Shown: positions 1-13,123, counted from the stretch's first letter. The stretch: DNA of 64,000 bases from Aphis gossypii (GCF_020184175.1 NC_065530.1:18205260-18269259), one strand, 5' to 3'. Program-made: numbers and translations. The notes: a model not told the origin generated them from the letters alone.

Positions 1-198
1 CACCTGGTATATAATATATAATATACAAAATCAAATCCCAAGGGGAGCGATCCACCTATTGCCTCCCTTTTAACCACCACTGCTTTATCTTCTTCTAAAA
101 TCTTTTCTTTTTCGTCGTACATTTGTGGTACAGTGTGATGAAGAACTCCCGAATCCATCTCATAAAAGCAAGTATACCACAAGGTAGCATCATTGCCT
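1..198 (-). CDS. Possible partial exon, unknown protein
   Basis: On the minus strand one frame is open for about 65 codons, from a possible acceptor (tag at 201-199) down to the left edge, where a CAG|GTG could be a donor. The translation is mixed and polar, with a Trp-Tyr-Thr-Cys-Phe-Tyr segment, a Leu-His-His stretch, an acidic/lysine-rich middle and a Gly-rich turn, which is unlike random AT-rich sequence. I do not recognise the family. It could be an internal exon of a gene that continues outside the window, or part of a transposon ORF. Confidence 0.3.
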
Positions 199-797
199 CT
201 ACGTCAAACAACATTTACACTGACAATATTCCTCATATTATACTATCAATATTACTTACCTAACTACCTTTACAAATGATATACCGGTGTAATTTCTTTT
301 AACTTTAATACACAGCAACAAAAAACCTCCAAGATAATTTACTAAAACTCCAGAATTGGTAACCTTAGCGAATTAAGATAAATGAGAACAAATCAACCCA
401 AATCACCGTTATTCTAGGCCCCAATGATAATCCTCAGGTGTTTTAAAACAAAAAAATAATTCCAAAGGAAGACTCTATAAAATATTAATTAGGTGTTTAT
501 CTTAATAAAAGACTAACCTGCAGAGCAACACACAAAAAAATATAAATTAAATCCTTAAACCTCAAACTACGCAAATTCAGGCACCTTCGATCAAACATCT
601 CACTCGAAACCTAATTACTCATATATAAACATATTATTCACCTGATCATGACCTATGGTAATCTAACAATGGGGCGCCGCCAAAATATCAAATCTAAATA
701 TTTTTCTATCATTCCAGTCCATAAATTTAAGGTTAATAATAAAAACTCCACAGTATGGTAGCAACCATACCTTACAGTTTACACAACGACCTCAAGA

Positions 798-1205
798 GGA
801 CACTACACCCATATGTGTTGTCTCCGTCTTACAAAATGTAAGACATGCAAAAACTGTTTTGCACCGGAAAAAACTGATGATGACAGTCATAAGCCATAAC
901 CAAAAAATAAAATGTTCACCACATAAAAAGGCGAACTTTGGCTGTAAAATATCGTTTTTTATTTTTTTGATATGTCTTATACGAAAAAAGTTCTTATTGT
1001 TTCAAAATCATGTATTTTAAAATTTGATAATATTTTTTGTAATTTCAATACTTAAAAAAATAAATAAGATATTTTATAGCCAAAGTCTTCCTTTTTATGT
1101 AGTAAAAATTTTATTTTTTGGTTAAGAATTCTTCTCAGTTTTTACCACACAAAACAGTTTTTGCATGTTTTAGATTTTGAAAAACGGAAATAACACATAG
1201 TGTCC
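798..1205. repeat. Foldback (long-TIR) DNA element
   Basis: Long imperfect inverted arms run from 798 to about 955 and from about 1070 to 1205. The tips are GGACACTA and TAGTGTCC. The left arm carries TGTGTTGTCTCCGTCTTAC, a variant of which begins the foldback element at 24180. Shared internal blocks include ATGCAAAAACTGTTTTG and CCAAAAAATAAAAT. No coding capacity is visible, so this is a non-autonomous element. Confidence 0.75.
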
Positions 1206-1221
1206 CTTACACTATCTATAC

Positions 1222-1451
1222 CAGAGATTGAGAGATGGTGAGCCTATGACACGCGCTGCACGCTTTTATAGTGACACACGCAACCGTCATCATTCGTCGA
1301 ATGTAAAATTTTATTTACATTTTTTAAAAGTTTAAAGTTTTTAAAGTTTAAAAAAAGGGTCACTAAATTAGTTGACACGCAGGGAAAATAAATCTGACAA
1401 AAATTTTTATTTGACACGCGGACGCGGGTGTAGAAAGGTTCACCATCTCTG
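1222..1451. mobile_element. hAT-like MITE
   Basis: The left end reads CAGAGATTGAGAGATGGTGA. The right end, reverse-complemented, reads CAGAGATGGTGAACC, and both arms continue into CG-rich ACACGCG-type sequence. The flanks atctatac (1214-1221) and atctacat (1452-1459) match at 6 of 8 bases, consistent with an aged 8-bp hAT target duplication. The element has no ORF. Confidence 0.6.
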
Positions 1452-3789
1452 ATCTACATGCACCATCACTCTACAAACTCTTGCCCGCATCTCGTATTCA
1501 AACATCCACACACACACACACACAATCTCCCGAACCTATTAATTTCCAATTTGTCCTTTATCACTATTCCTGACAATCTTCCCCGACGTTTTAAACAATT
1601 TAAACGTAACTGATATTGTGAATTATTTATCTAGTCATTCTAAAAATACAAATGATAAAAGTGTATTTAATAGCCTATAGGTAGAGCCAGTAATGATAAA
1701 AGGTATCTCTCAATTGTTTTAAAATTCGAAGTAGATATCAAAAATATATATTTCACTTCTTAAATTAGACCAATTAATTCTAATACTGACTCAAAAGCTA
1801 CTGTAGCAGTAATGGGAGGTTAGGCCTGTCAAAAGTAAATATGCTATGTAAACGATTAACGAATATGATGAACGGAGATAATAAATTTATCATTGGAGTT
1901 TTTCTAAAGCACATATTATATCTTTGGTATTCCGAGATAAGTCGGTAGTTTACAAATTATAATATTAATCTATTATTATATATTATTTATATAACATTTT
2001 TACGATTTTGGCCATAATGGCATAAACTATATAAATAAATTTATATAGATTATAAAACGCATTCATTTAATGTCTATTTAACATAATATATTTTAATCTA
2101 TACTTGTCAAATGTTTAATTTATCATGTGTGCTTCATAATAATTTATTTTTTATCTAAATAATTGTAGTAAATAAAACAAAAACTAAAATCAAAAAGAGT
2201 TTTTACGATGCTTCATAATAATATTATTAATTATTATACAAATAAAGTGGTTAACTTTATTGTCGTTAATTTTTTGTGAGTTTATAATATGAGAAACTTT
2301 GATGGGTACCTACTTTATATAAGTTATCACACTTCTACATACAGACATAATATTATATTTAAGTCTGGTTCTATTACATTTAATTGTATAATAATCACCA
2401 AGATAGATAAGCGTATACAACATTATCTATCTCGATGATAATAATTAATAATAAGTAGGTATACACTATATATACGCCAATACGTCATATTATACTCTTA
2501 GTCATATGTGGGGACGATTTAAACTTTATAGTATAGGTACCTAAGCAATATCATACACTATATTACTATAAACATTACGCCGTGTAACCATACCGTGCTA
2601 CATTGAACATACCAAAACACCTAATTAATATTAATAATTATTAGTCATTACGTTTATGGTACATAATAATACCTAGGCGGTGTCCATATCGGACAACTTT
2701 TAGTACTTAAAATAATTTCGATAACACTTATTATAGATATATCTATATAATATAGACTATATTAGAATACTTAATAATAATAATAATATTAGTAATAGGT
2801 AAAAGTAGTGAACAATTTAAAAAACATATTTCTATCCTAAGTCAAATTTAAATTTTTTAAATGGTCAATTAAATATTATTACAATAGTTTTACGAAGATG
2901 AACACTTACATTTCGCGTTGTTCCCGTCTGAAATCCGTTTGAGATTATATCACAAGCAACAGGCAATTATATTTTGTACACAAATCACTCGAATACGAAG
3001 GTACAACCTATATTTGATAAAACACATTATTAAAAATTTTTGTTTTTACATACGAATTGGTTGATGAATTTAAAGGTAAACAAATGGATTATATTATAAT
3101 TTTTTTTCGTGATCAGCTGTATAATAATACAAGTAGACACGTGAAATAAAATTTTATAAAAAAATAAATTAAATCTATAACAATAATCATTTTTGATTGA
3201 TGTTTATTCTTTCTTCTAAAATTGGTGCAGAAAATACCGAAAAATGCAATGTGCACAGCATAATATTAAAATATTTTTCTATATTAACGAACGGCAACCG
3301 TCAAGCAGTGGTGAATATTGATTGACGTTAGGTATAGGACATTGATTGATTTTTAACGAGCCGGTTCAAATTTATGAATTAAAATCAAATAAATTTATAA
3401 AAATGCATAGATACATATTAAGTATTAACAATTGATGTATGAAATGCAAGGAATCACAGTTTGATTCACAAACTAAGATATATATACTATATATATTATT
3501 ATTATACTATATTTTAGTTTGTATAGTGTAATGGATACCATTTCAACCGATAATAATGATAATTGATACTTACTATACATTAAATTATTACACCTGAATT
3601 GTGATATTCTCATAGAATTTACCGGAATGTCTGAATGCATTTGACGCGATCGGAAATCAGAATTCGGAAGAAACGAATAAAATACTATTTTCACCGCGTA
3701 ACTTATCATATACCTCGCGGAGTCGCGGCTCGCCACTTCGGATCAAATACTACATAATACATATATATATATGATATATATATAAGTAT
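1452..3789. other. Intergenic, AT-rich
   Basis: Only a (CA)9 microsatellite at 1507-1524 and scattered AT-rich simple sequence are visible. A minus-strand open frame at 3473-3736 has no recognisable domain and abuts the promoter region of the next gene, so I treat it as chance. Confidence 0.6.
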
Positions 3790-4400
3790 ATAACCGGTTA
3801 CCGTCTTAGTGGTGCAGTGCAGCAGGCTATAAAGCCCTGTCGGACGCTAGCCGCGGCAGCAGCTGTCACTGTTCGACGGAATATCAGTGGTACCAACCCG
3901 ACTGCCGGGGCGCCGTCGTCCAAAATCAAAATTTCTCAAAACGGGGGCTGATAAGGGCTGATATAGCTTCGTTATCAATTTGGCATTCGGCGATCCCCGA
4001 ATCTAACGACAACAATAACAACTAACAAGTACAACTACCGCCCGTCGCCCAACTCCCAACTTCCTAAGTCCCGGACCAGTCGAGGGGCATATCATGAGCA
4101 GTAAACGACATCGGCCGGCAAGTCGACTTCTCTGCGCGTGACTCATGCATCGTCGTTGCGGTATGAGTCACGGACAGATGACGAAAAAAATGTCAATTTG
4201 CACGATTTTTTGCAACTCTAGCAGAGTCCTAGATAATTCATCGTCAAAAACTATAAACAATCGTACTAAACATAATATTATGGACAACGTACGGCAAATT
4301 ATTGGACGTCGTTTTTTAGTAAGTCTGTCTGCTCAACCGGACGTGAATAACATCATGAAGACGACACATCTTATATGAAGGATTTCGTTGTTAACTTTAA
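3790..4400 (+). promoter_or_regulatory. Promoter and 5' UTR of the p130Cas gene
   Basis: Base composition switches abruptly to GC-rich around 3800-4140, as expected at a transcription start. A TATAAAG lies at 3828-3834, with initiator-like TCACT (3866-3870) and TCAGT (3884-3888) downstream. The exact start site cannot be fixed by eye. The leader is long and contains a substantial upstream ORF. Confidence 0.5.
4145..4378 (+). CDS. Upstream ORF, 77 codons, in the p130Cas leader
   Basis: This ATG-initiated frame ends 22 bases before the inferred p130Cas start, inside what appears to be the same first exon. The predicted peptide is basic, with no domain I recognise. If the exon is transcribed as inferred, ribosomes would meet this frame first, so it may dampen translation of the main protein. 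It could equally be chance. Confidence 0.3.
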   Translation: MHRRCGMSHGQMTKKMSICTIFCNSSRVLDNSSSKTINNRTKHNIMDNVRQIIGRRFLVSLSAQPDVNNIMKTTHLI

Positions 4401-7400
4401 ATGCTCAAAATGCTACAGTTACATCAAAACCGTTCGACAAATAATGGTTACACTGTGAGTACTTACATTTCACATCATAACATAAAAATATGTGCTAAAT
4501 ATTTAGTTTTTGATCATTGGCTTTAGTTTGGCCACTATCCAACCTGTCATACCGTTCTATTTTTTCGTCTAAAAAATGTCGAATTGGTCATCTGACAATA
4601 CATGTGTTGAATTGTACATTTCATCCCTGTTAAATAGCGTTAATTATAATTTTTTATTCAAATTCAATTTTTTTTTTTCAATGTACCTATTCTTCTAACC
4701 AATAATAATTAGATTTAAATTGATTGCTGAAAGACATACAGAATAATTCTTTTTACAAACAACACTCATTATTTAAAATTCTATAAATGTTATTGAAACA
4801 TTTTTTTTCAATTTTTACTATTTTTGAATAAAAACATAACATACATTTTTAATTTCATAATATTCTAAAGCAAAATATTTTTTTGTATCAAAATTAAATT
4901 TTGAATGAGAATTTTATCATCTATAAGTATTCAAAGTTTAGATAAGGAGTGGTGTAGGGATACATATGCCACAAAATATTGATCTACTACTCCAAACATG
5001 TATTGAAATATTCCAATAAATATTCTGCTTCGAAATAATATGAAATCAAAAATGTATGTTGCCATTCAAATAAATAATGATAAAAATATATTAAAAATGT
5101 TGTTTTATTTATTTAAATATAATAAAAATATTTTCAAAAATTTAAATAGATTTTTTAATAATAGATTATTAGATAAACCTAACCTGACCCAGTATATTAT
5201 ATAAATACCTAGAAAATAGTGCTTGATAAGAAAGAATATTATAATACAATTTTCTATTAAGAACAATTATAACTATAAAAATAAAAAATTAATTATATTT
5301 TTTCAAATGCAATTAGGTATAAGTTTTAATTAAAAATATCGAAATTAATAATAATTATTATTACTATTATAAATATAACTACTGTTTATAAATATTTTCA
5401 AATATATAGAAAATATTTCGTGATCTATGGTGGGGTAGGATTTTACATTTATCGAGTTGAGTTAGAAAGAAAATTATTTGGTCAGTTTTCATGTATATGG
5501 AGACAAAACAAATAATTAATTTTTTTATAAAAATACTGTAATATTGGTTTATTGCAGGATTATTGTGAAATTTATTTGAATATATAAATGGATACTGATC
5601 TAAATACTTTTGACACTAATATTTATTTCAAACAGTTCAATCTTGCAAACTGGTTTTGTTTAAATTTATAATGAATATTTTTATTTTTAGAACTGTATTG
5701 CTAGAGCCATGTATGATAACATTGCTGAAGCACCTGATGAATTAGCATTTAGAAAAGATGATATATTAACAGTATTAGAACAAAATACAGCTGGTCTTGA
5801 AGGATGGTGGTTATGTTCATTAAGAGGCCGTCAAGTAAATTGTCTATAATTTACCATTGTATTATGTTTTATATCTTATTATTTTATATTTTTCTAGGGG
5901 ATATGTCCTGGAAATCGCTTAAGACTAATACCAGGTGTTTATGAAGTGACTGAACCCCAAATTATAACAACTTGTATCCAAGATAAAAATCATCTTAATC
6001 ATGAAAGCAAGCATCAAAGCTGGCATGCAAATCTAAATACAGTAAACAACAGATTTGACATGTTTATTACCAATTTTACTGTTTGTCTATACTATTATTT
6101 TATATAATTCTTTAAACAGGTGACATCACAGCAGAAATTAGGTGACCTCCTTACATATGATACTCCTCAAAAAACTATCGATTCTAATGGCTATAATATA
6201 CCACCTACTAATCATAGTAAGTAAATTAGTGGTCTAATACTTAGCCATAATTATTGCAAAACAATATTTTACATCATACAAGTTACAAAATTAACCCAAC
6301 ATTTTTATTAATTAGCTTTAGATCGTCTAACAAATGATCATACAAAACGACCACTCAGTATTGGAAGCAGTAGTGGCTGCTGTAGTGATAGCTATGATCC
6401 TCTTCCAAACCAACATCCTCTTGTTTCAAAAGAAAGCTATGATGTACCAAGACCACTGAATGTACAAGTAACTCCAAGCAGTTCAATCAGCTCATTGTCA
6501 ACTGGTGGTATCTGTAGTAGTACAAGTGGAAGTGAATCTAATCGGTCTAGTAGTATTGGACTTGATTATGATATTCCTAGAAACCGGACATTAGTTTCTT
6601 TGCAATCTGAATTTCAGAATTTAACTATAAGTAGTCAGGTATAAACATATCAGAAATAAATATTTTAATTGTTTTTATTGAAAAAATGTATATGAAAATA
6701 GGATTATGATGTTCCATCAAATAGTTTACAACCTAAAGAATTATCTATAGACTTAAACCGTGCATTGGAGTGCTTAGATAAATTAACATCAGAAGTGTCT
6801 TCTAATACCACTCAACTATTAAATTATGCTGGACCAAATTGGAGGAGTCAAAAAAATTTAGAAGCTAATCTTCTTGATATAAAAATAATATCATTACGAC
6901 TTAAAAATAGTTTACGCCTATATATTGAATTTTCAGAAGGATGTCTAGGAAATGCAGTTAATGCTCGTGATAAAGGTATATTTATTACAAGAATGTTAAT
7001 AATAATTATACAACTATCATTGTTTTAGGGATCTCAACTAAACTTCAACCATTAGTATTTGATTTAATAAAAACTGATAAAATGATATGTTATTCCACCA
7101 ATGCTTTGGATTGCCTTGATTGGAAACCACAAGTATTGTACAGAGAATTAAACAATGAATGTGAATATTCTGAAGATGCTTTGGATAAGTTAATTTCATG
7201 TGCCAAATTATTAACTGATGACATTCGTCAAGTCACATCATTTATTAAGGTAATATTAATATTTTTATTGTATTATATGTAAACTATTCTCCAGTATACT
7301 AACCATCAATAGGCTAGGTTAGACATAGGTTCAGAATACCTTTTCTGTGGTGCAAAGTAAACACTTGTAAGCAAAAAAAAACCAAAAAGTTTGGATTTTT

Positions 7401-8789
7401 ATATATAAGACCTATTTTTGGAAAAATGTATTGTTATTTTATATTTTATTTTTTTATTATTAATTTATATTTTATTTATTTAAAAAAATATCATAGGTAC
7501 TTGACATATTCATCAAATGTTTATATTATTATTTTCTGAGCATTGTAAACTGTTGAAAATTATTTGAATCTTTGTAAGCTGTTAATAGAAATTTGTAATT
7601 TTAGTTTTTTTCTTTATATATCAATAAAAAAAAATTCTGAAATTTTAATATAAGTATTTCATATTAAAACTAGAAAATTTAAACAATTAACAATAAATTT
7701 TTTTTATTGATATTTGAAGTTCAAATAACTCATTGTAAAACAAATATAAAAGTTATTAAATTACTTTGAATAGTTATATCAAATATTCTTAACGATATAC
7801 CCTGACAAACTGTATCCGCTCAAAATTGTTTTTTGTACACAATGATGTATTAATGAATTCAAATTAACACATCCCTTATAATGACTTGCTCGATACTTAA
7901 TGTACAGTAGATTAGTATCCACTTTCCCACTTTTTTTATTTTTATCTTATTATGTATCATAATAAGAAGTTATATGAAACCAAATTACTCTTAGAACACC
8001 CGAAATAAAAATTAAACCTATTTTTAAATTAGTGGAATAATAACATACCTCACATGACTTCCTGAAGGTTACTTATTTTTTAACTTACGACAATAACATT
8101 TTTTTTTTTTTTATTAGGGTAATTCAACACTATTGTTTAAAAAAGAAATAATTTCTACTAATGATGAAGAAGATGACGATTATGAATGCATAGGTGATGA
8201 GAATGGCAAAAGGCCGAGTATTAATAGTGCTTCCATTAAAAATGACAGTTCTTCTGAAATTTCTACTAAAGATAAAAAAGTAAGATATATAAGTATTTTT
8301 ATTTTTATGTTATTATATACATAAGCCTAATATCTCTAAATTGTAAAGAGTTAAAAATATTTTTTGTTAGTTTTCAAAATATTCTAAAATTAAACTTTTT
8401 TTTTTTAGATTTTTAATTACTACAGTCATCAAATTATCAGTCAAACTAATTTGTTAACTAGTCACATTAACACGTTTTTACAAATTGTTAAAGAAAACCG
8501 CCCACCACCAGTATTTGTTATGAAAGTTAAGTATATAATATTAATTGCACATCAATTGGTTGTTGTTGGTGATACAATATGTCGAAATGTTCAAGAGTCA
8601 ACTGTAAAGAATCACGTGGAACAGTGTACAAAAGCTTTATCTGCAGGTATTTCTACAGTAGTTCAAAAATCTAAAATAGCCACGCAGTTATTTCCTAGTG
8701 TTACTGCTGTACAAGAAATGGTAGACTGTGTTGTAGAAATTTTGCATATAGTGAATGATCTGGAAGTATCTGTTTTAAAAATAAAATGA
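4401..8789 (+). CDS. p130CAS: p130Cas/NEDD9-family focal-adhesion adaptor
   Basis: Nine exons are inferred: 4401-4454, 5691-5834, 5898-6041, 6120-6216, 6316-6638, 6702-6975, 7029-7249, 8118-8279 and 8409-8789. They give 599 residues with all phases consistent. Residues ~19-82 form an SH3 domain (ARAMYDN start, GWWLC and PGNRL motifs). Residues ~100-265 hold YxxP tyrosine motifs: YDTP, YNIP, YDVP, YDIP, YDVP. A serine-rich helical region follows (exons 6-7), then an acidic linker (exon 8) and a C-terminal FAT-like four-helix domain of ~126 residues that aligns well with the vertebrate Cas C-terminus. Members of this family relay integrin, FAK and Src signals at adhesion sites by tyrosine phosphorylation and Crk docking. 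The substrate region is short compared with vertebrate p130Cas. The start ATG follows an in-frame TAA and is the only one fitting the splice phase. An 868-bp intron 7 and a 1.2-kb intron 1 hold only AT-rich sequence. Confidence 0.9.
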
Positions 8790-9273
8790 ATCTTATTTAT
8801 TTGATCTACAGCTCTAAGTGTTTTGTGGTAAAAATCTATAGCAATTGGTCAACTTTTTACATAATTTTAACTAAAAGATTAAACAATATGGACATAACAA
8901 TTAGATGACCAATGTTGATAAAATAAATGTTATATGAAATTCATAATTTTTACTAAGTAATTTCTTTTTAATAATTATTTAACAATCCATAAAAAAAAAA
9001 AAAATAATAAACAACAATTATTTGCAGTAAAAATGTATATGATTTGGAGTTAATGAACTTTAAACTATTTAACAATATTGATATTATTACAAAATGGTGT
9101 GTCATGATAATATGAACTAAGTATAGTTTAGATTTTTGGTACATTTTATTAATGTATGTAACCTATCCGTACACTACATGCTCGATAGTAACATAAAATA
9201 CAATACGCTTGTTTAATATTAATACTTTTTGGTAATTGTTGATATGTTTAATATATTGATTAAAAAATCATTG

Positions 9274-9341
9274 TTTGCGGAATTGACTTATCTGAGGATG
9301 TCCTGCCATCCTATTCCACAGATAATCAAGAGTACACTGTA
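9274..9341. repeat. Degraded Tigger/pogo-like terminal sequence
   Basis: The block ends in CAGATAATCAAGAGTACACTGTA. Its reverse complement reads as a CAGT-start end followed by CTCTTGATTATCTGTGG, like the termini of Tigger-type elements. A second, better preserved copy is at 17077-17160. No partner end or transposase is visible nearby. Confidence 0.4.
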
Positions 9342-11073
9342 GTTAAATTGATTGGAATTGAGATTTTCTTATTTAGTAAATATAGTTGCAAGAATAAAGT
9401 GTATTATCATTATAAAATATTATGAGAGGCATGGTATGGCATAATGTTTGGTCGCAGTTACAAATAATGCTCAAGGTTCTTAGCAATGAAGCTATATCCC
9501 ACGTACAGAACACATGTTCCATATATTTAAGGTACCATACCCAACTGTAACAAATATAAAACCAAACTTTATACATAAAGTGTAGACTATAAACATTGAC
9601 AGAATTTTTTTATTTTAATTCAAAGGCAAAGGTATTGAATTTGCTTAAATTATTAATTGACAATAATTAATTCATATAACTAAACTTTTTAACATTTAAT
9701 ATTATGTTTATTCTTAAACTTTTTGTCTATAAGTTTGCTTAAACAAAAAAAAAAAATTATATTAACTAAGCAAACTTATTTTACCATAAACAACAGTCTG
9801 CTCAATTGATTTTTGATGTTGAAATTTAAGTATAAATTGAAAAATAAAAAGTAGTTAAATGTTACTGCCCACTATTTTGTCGTTAGATAGTTAAATCTAT
9901 ATATTTGGTTACTAACATATAGTTGTACTCAATTCAATATAATAAAAAAATTATCTTTCAACCCTCCATAACTATGACGCATGGACGAGTTTTTATGACT
10001 TTACCAACACCAGCTAATAATCCAAAAAATAATAATTATTATTATCATCTCATAAATCTTATTTAATCTATTTAATCTTTAATGAGAAATTTTTATAAAA
10101 TACAAGTGCATAATATAGTATATTCAGTATTAAACATAACAACAATAAATTTTTTAAGTATGTAGACAATTTATTTAATTGGATTTAAGTATCTAAATTT
10201 CTCTAGACAACAGCCTACTGTAGTAGTTGTTAAACATTTTAACTCGTTTACTAATATTAAATATATATTATTACTCTAAAACTAAGAATTGTAAATATAA
10301 TATGCATTTCGGTCAGAATAGTTTTAATATTTTGTAGATTTTTTTAACTCCTGAAGTATTTAAGTATATTTTTTCTTAAAATAGTTAATATTATTATTAT
10401 TATTATTTTGTATAAAAAAATAAATGAAACAAAGTAGCTGTGAATTTGAGTTTTTATATCAGTTCTATTCATTTGTCTAAATCTAGTCTATTTATAATTT
10501 ATTTTAACCATGGTGTACTTATTATTTTTATAAAGATTTATATTTTATTCTGTGATTTTAATTTGTTCCTATGTGTTTTTTGTGCATAAATATTTTTTAT
10601 TTCATAAATTTTGATAAAAATAATTAATATTAATCTCATTTTTTTTTTTTTACTATTTATATTTTTATTGCATTTAATTTATTAAACCTTACCTTTTATG
10701 TTCAAATACAATTTTAAAAAAAATGGTAATATATGTAGCATAATTTATAATTGCTATATCTTATTACTGATAATTTTTTAATTTATTTAAGTATATTTTA
10801 TCAATATAAAATAGTGTGTTTTGATATATTATGTATAATTATTATACTAATTATTAGTATAGTGTACAACTTATATGGTGTTCTTATGAACAATAGAGTA
10901 TTATTTTATTTATCGTAACAAGGTTGTGCAATATTTTATACATTTTTGATTTACTGTGTTTATTAATAATTATTTAAGTTAAAAAAATTATATAAATTTA
11001 GTTCAACATGACATGTTATTATAAATTTAAAAACTATATCTTTTTATATTAGATATTTTATATGATAAGTAAG

Positions 11074-11227
11074 CAGAGACGTATTTAGGAATTTTGTTCC
11101 TCAGATTATCTGAGTGACATAACATTTTTTATCAGTCAAATGACTTAGGTACCTAACCTAACCATATTATATCAAAATGCTCTCCAAAATTTACTGTCCA
11201 AACCCCCCGCCCCTAAATACGTCATTG
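11074..11227. mobile_element. hAT MITE with perfect 8-bp TSD
   Basis: This 154-bp element has terminal inverted repeats CAGAGACGTATTTAGG and (reverse-complemented) CAATGACGTATTTAGG. It is flanked by identical TAAGTAAG copies at 11066-11073 and 11228-11235. An 8-bp duplication with a CA-start end is the hAT signature. It contains no ORF. Confidence 0.9.
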
Positions 11228-12556
11228 TAAGTAAGATATTTAAATTGTATCTTAGGAAGTTAGTAGAGTTAAATAATTAATAAATTACTAATTTTTAGTT
11301 TTTAAACAATGTGAGTAATTTTTTGGCATATTCATAATTTTTTACTTTTATAATTATCAAAATTGTAATACTATTTACTTTTAATGTAAATGCTTTTTTT
11401 TTAAAATTTTGTTTGTACTGTAGTAATTGACTGCTATAATGAGGATATGAAATAATTTAACATTCCATAACAAGCAATATTTTTTACTAATTTTTTAAAT
11501 AAATATATCTATTCAAAGTACGTGGTATATTATGTGATAATACATAAATAAAATTGTTGTGTATATCGAGCAATTTTGTTATTTTTAATTATTAAGTATG
11601 TAAAGCTACCAAGAAAAAATTGTAATCTAAGTATTTTTTAGATAATACTAAATTTCAATTTTACTTTTATTCCATAAATAAAAAACATAATGGAACCCAA
11701 TGATTACTTTCTTTGAAAAGAAATAAATAATGTTTTCTAATTTTCAGATACTTTTCAAGTAATGAAAACTAGAACAGTTTTAACCTGACAATTTGTTTTA
11801 TTGTTTATTTCAATGCAATGATCTAAAATTGTTTATCATAAAATGAAAAACAATTACATTAAAACTATACGGTATACATAAATACTTAATATTATAAATC
11901 ATCTAATTAATGATTGAGCAGTCAATAAAACGTTATGGATAATCTAAATAAAATAATGAATCTGAATTTTCCTTATTATAATTATTGTTTTCTACAATAT
12001 TAACAATATTTAGCAATTTATATGGCAAAAATACACTCTTTATAATACATATTATAATTAACTGAAAATTATACTCTTTTACTTAAACTATATAAAATAA
12101 TTTAAATTATAATTTTGTTGAATTGATTGTGTAATAATATAAGATATTAGATAACTGAAGTCTAAAGTATTATGTAATATTCAATCAACAATATTTAAAG
12201 AAAAATATATTTTAATCTATTAGAGCTATAATATATTATTAACCTTTGTTGAATACATTCTATTTAAAGAACTTTAGCAATTTGTTTTTATTTAATCATC
12301 AATTTAGTCTTTCAATAAATAATAAAATGATGGTTTATTATTTTATTATTAATAAAAATATTCTAATTAGCCACATATAAAATTGTGTAATACACTTACG
12401 ATTTTTTTTTTTTATGACATTAATTTCAATACAGTAAATATAAGCTTAAATTATATATTAAACTGAGTCGTTCAAAATTATATTAAAAGAAAAAAAAGTC
12501 CAAGTAATGATATTAAAATTGTTGTTTTTAATATTATAAGAAAAAAAATATACAAA

Positions 12557-13102
12557 TCATTTAGATTCAATTTCAATTTTTTTCATAGCATTAGACAAAG
12601 AGTCGCTACTTGGTATCTCATCATCAGCACACAACAATGTAAAGTGTGATAAGTCTTTTTTCATTGCATATGCATCTTCACCATCAGCATAATATTTTGG
12701 TTCAATCTCAGAAATAGTAAATTTCAATGTATTTGTATACAAATTCAAAGCAGCCCTGTTGCTTTTCCGCACATGCAATGATACATATTTGGCCTGGAAA
12801 CATTCTACCATTGCTCTAGCTGCTTGATCCATCAATTTTTGAGCAAGTCCTAATCGCCTATGTGATCGTTTGACTGCAAGTGATGTGATATGTCCATGAG
12901 GATTATCTTCACAATCTTCTTCCATTTTTGCCAAAACATAACCCACAATGTTTCCTTTTTCATCTTCTCCCACATAACTTAATTGTGGCCATGATAAACC
13001 ATGGTAGAAGTAATACTTCATTTGGTAATTTTCAGGAAGACAGAGCAGATTACAGTGCTGCATATTCATCAAGTCATCGGGTTTAGCACAGCGAATATTC
13101 AT
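12557..13102 (-). CDS. NAA10: NAA10, catalytic subunit of NatA N-terminal acetyltransferase
   Basis: This single uninterrupted exon encodes 181 residues. It is a GNAT fold closely matching animal NAA10. The active-site-region Glu is in LPENY (residues 22-26), the GHITSLAV beta-strand is at ~70-77, the acetyl-CoA P-loop is RRLGLA (82-87), and the Tyr-rich KYYADGEDAY segment is at ~136-145. In the NatA complex with NAA15, NAA10 acetylates Ser, Ala, Thr, Gly, Val and Cys N-termini exposed after Met removal, at the ribosome. The tail after ~155 is short and acidic/serine-rich; human NAA10 is longer (235). The start ATG lies only 21 bases after the stop of the SMIM13-like frame on the same strand, with A at -3. 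The two are probably on one mRNA. Confidence 0.95.
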   Translation of the reverse strand: MNIRCAKPDDLMNMQHCNLLCLPENYQMKYYFYHGLSWPQLSYVGEDEKGNIVGYVLAKMEEDCEDNPHGHITSLAVKRSHRRLGLAQKLMDQAARAMVECFQAKYVSLHVRKSNRAALNLYTNTLKFTISEIEPKYYADGEDAYAMKKDLSHFTLLCADDEIPSSDSLSNAMKKIEIESK

Positions 13103-13123
13103 ATTTTTGGCAGTTGAGTTACT

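Larger units (their letters stand above)
8790..12556. other. 3' UTR and intergenic region
   Basis: The 3' UTR of the Cas gene probably ends soon after an AATAAA near 8920. A degraded Tigger-like end (9274-9341) and a hAT MITE (11074-11227) lie here. The rest is AT-rich sequence with poly-T and TTA runs, and I see no gene. The minus-strand portion next to 12556 is the likely 3' UTR of NAA10. Confidence 0.6.
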
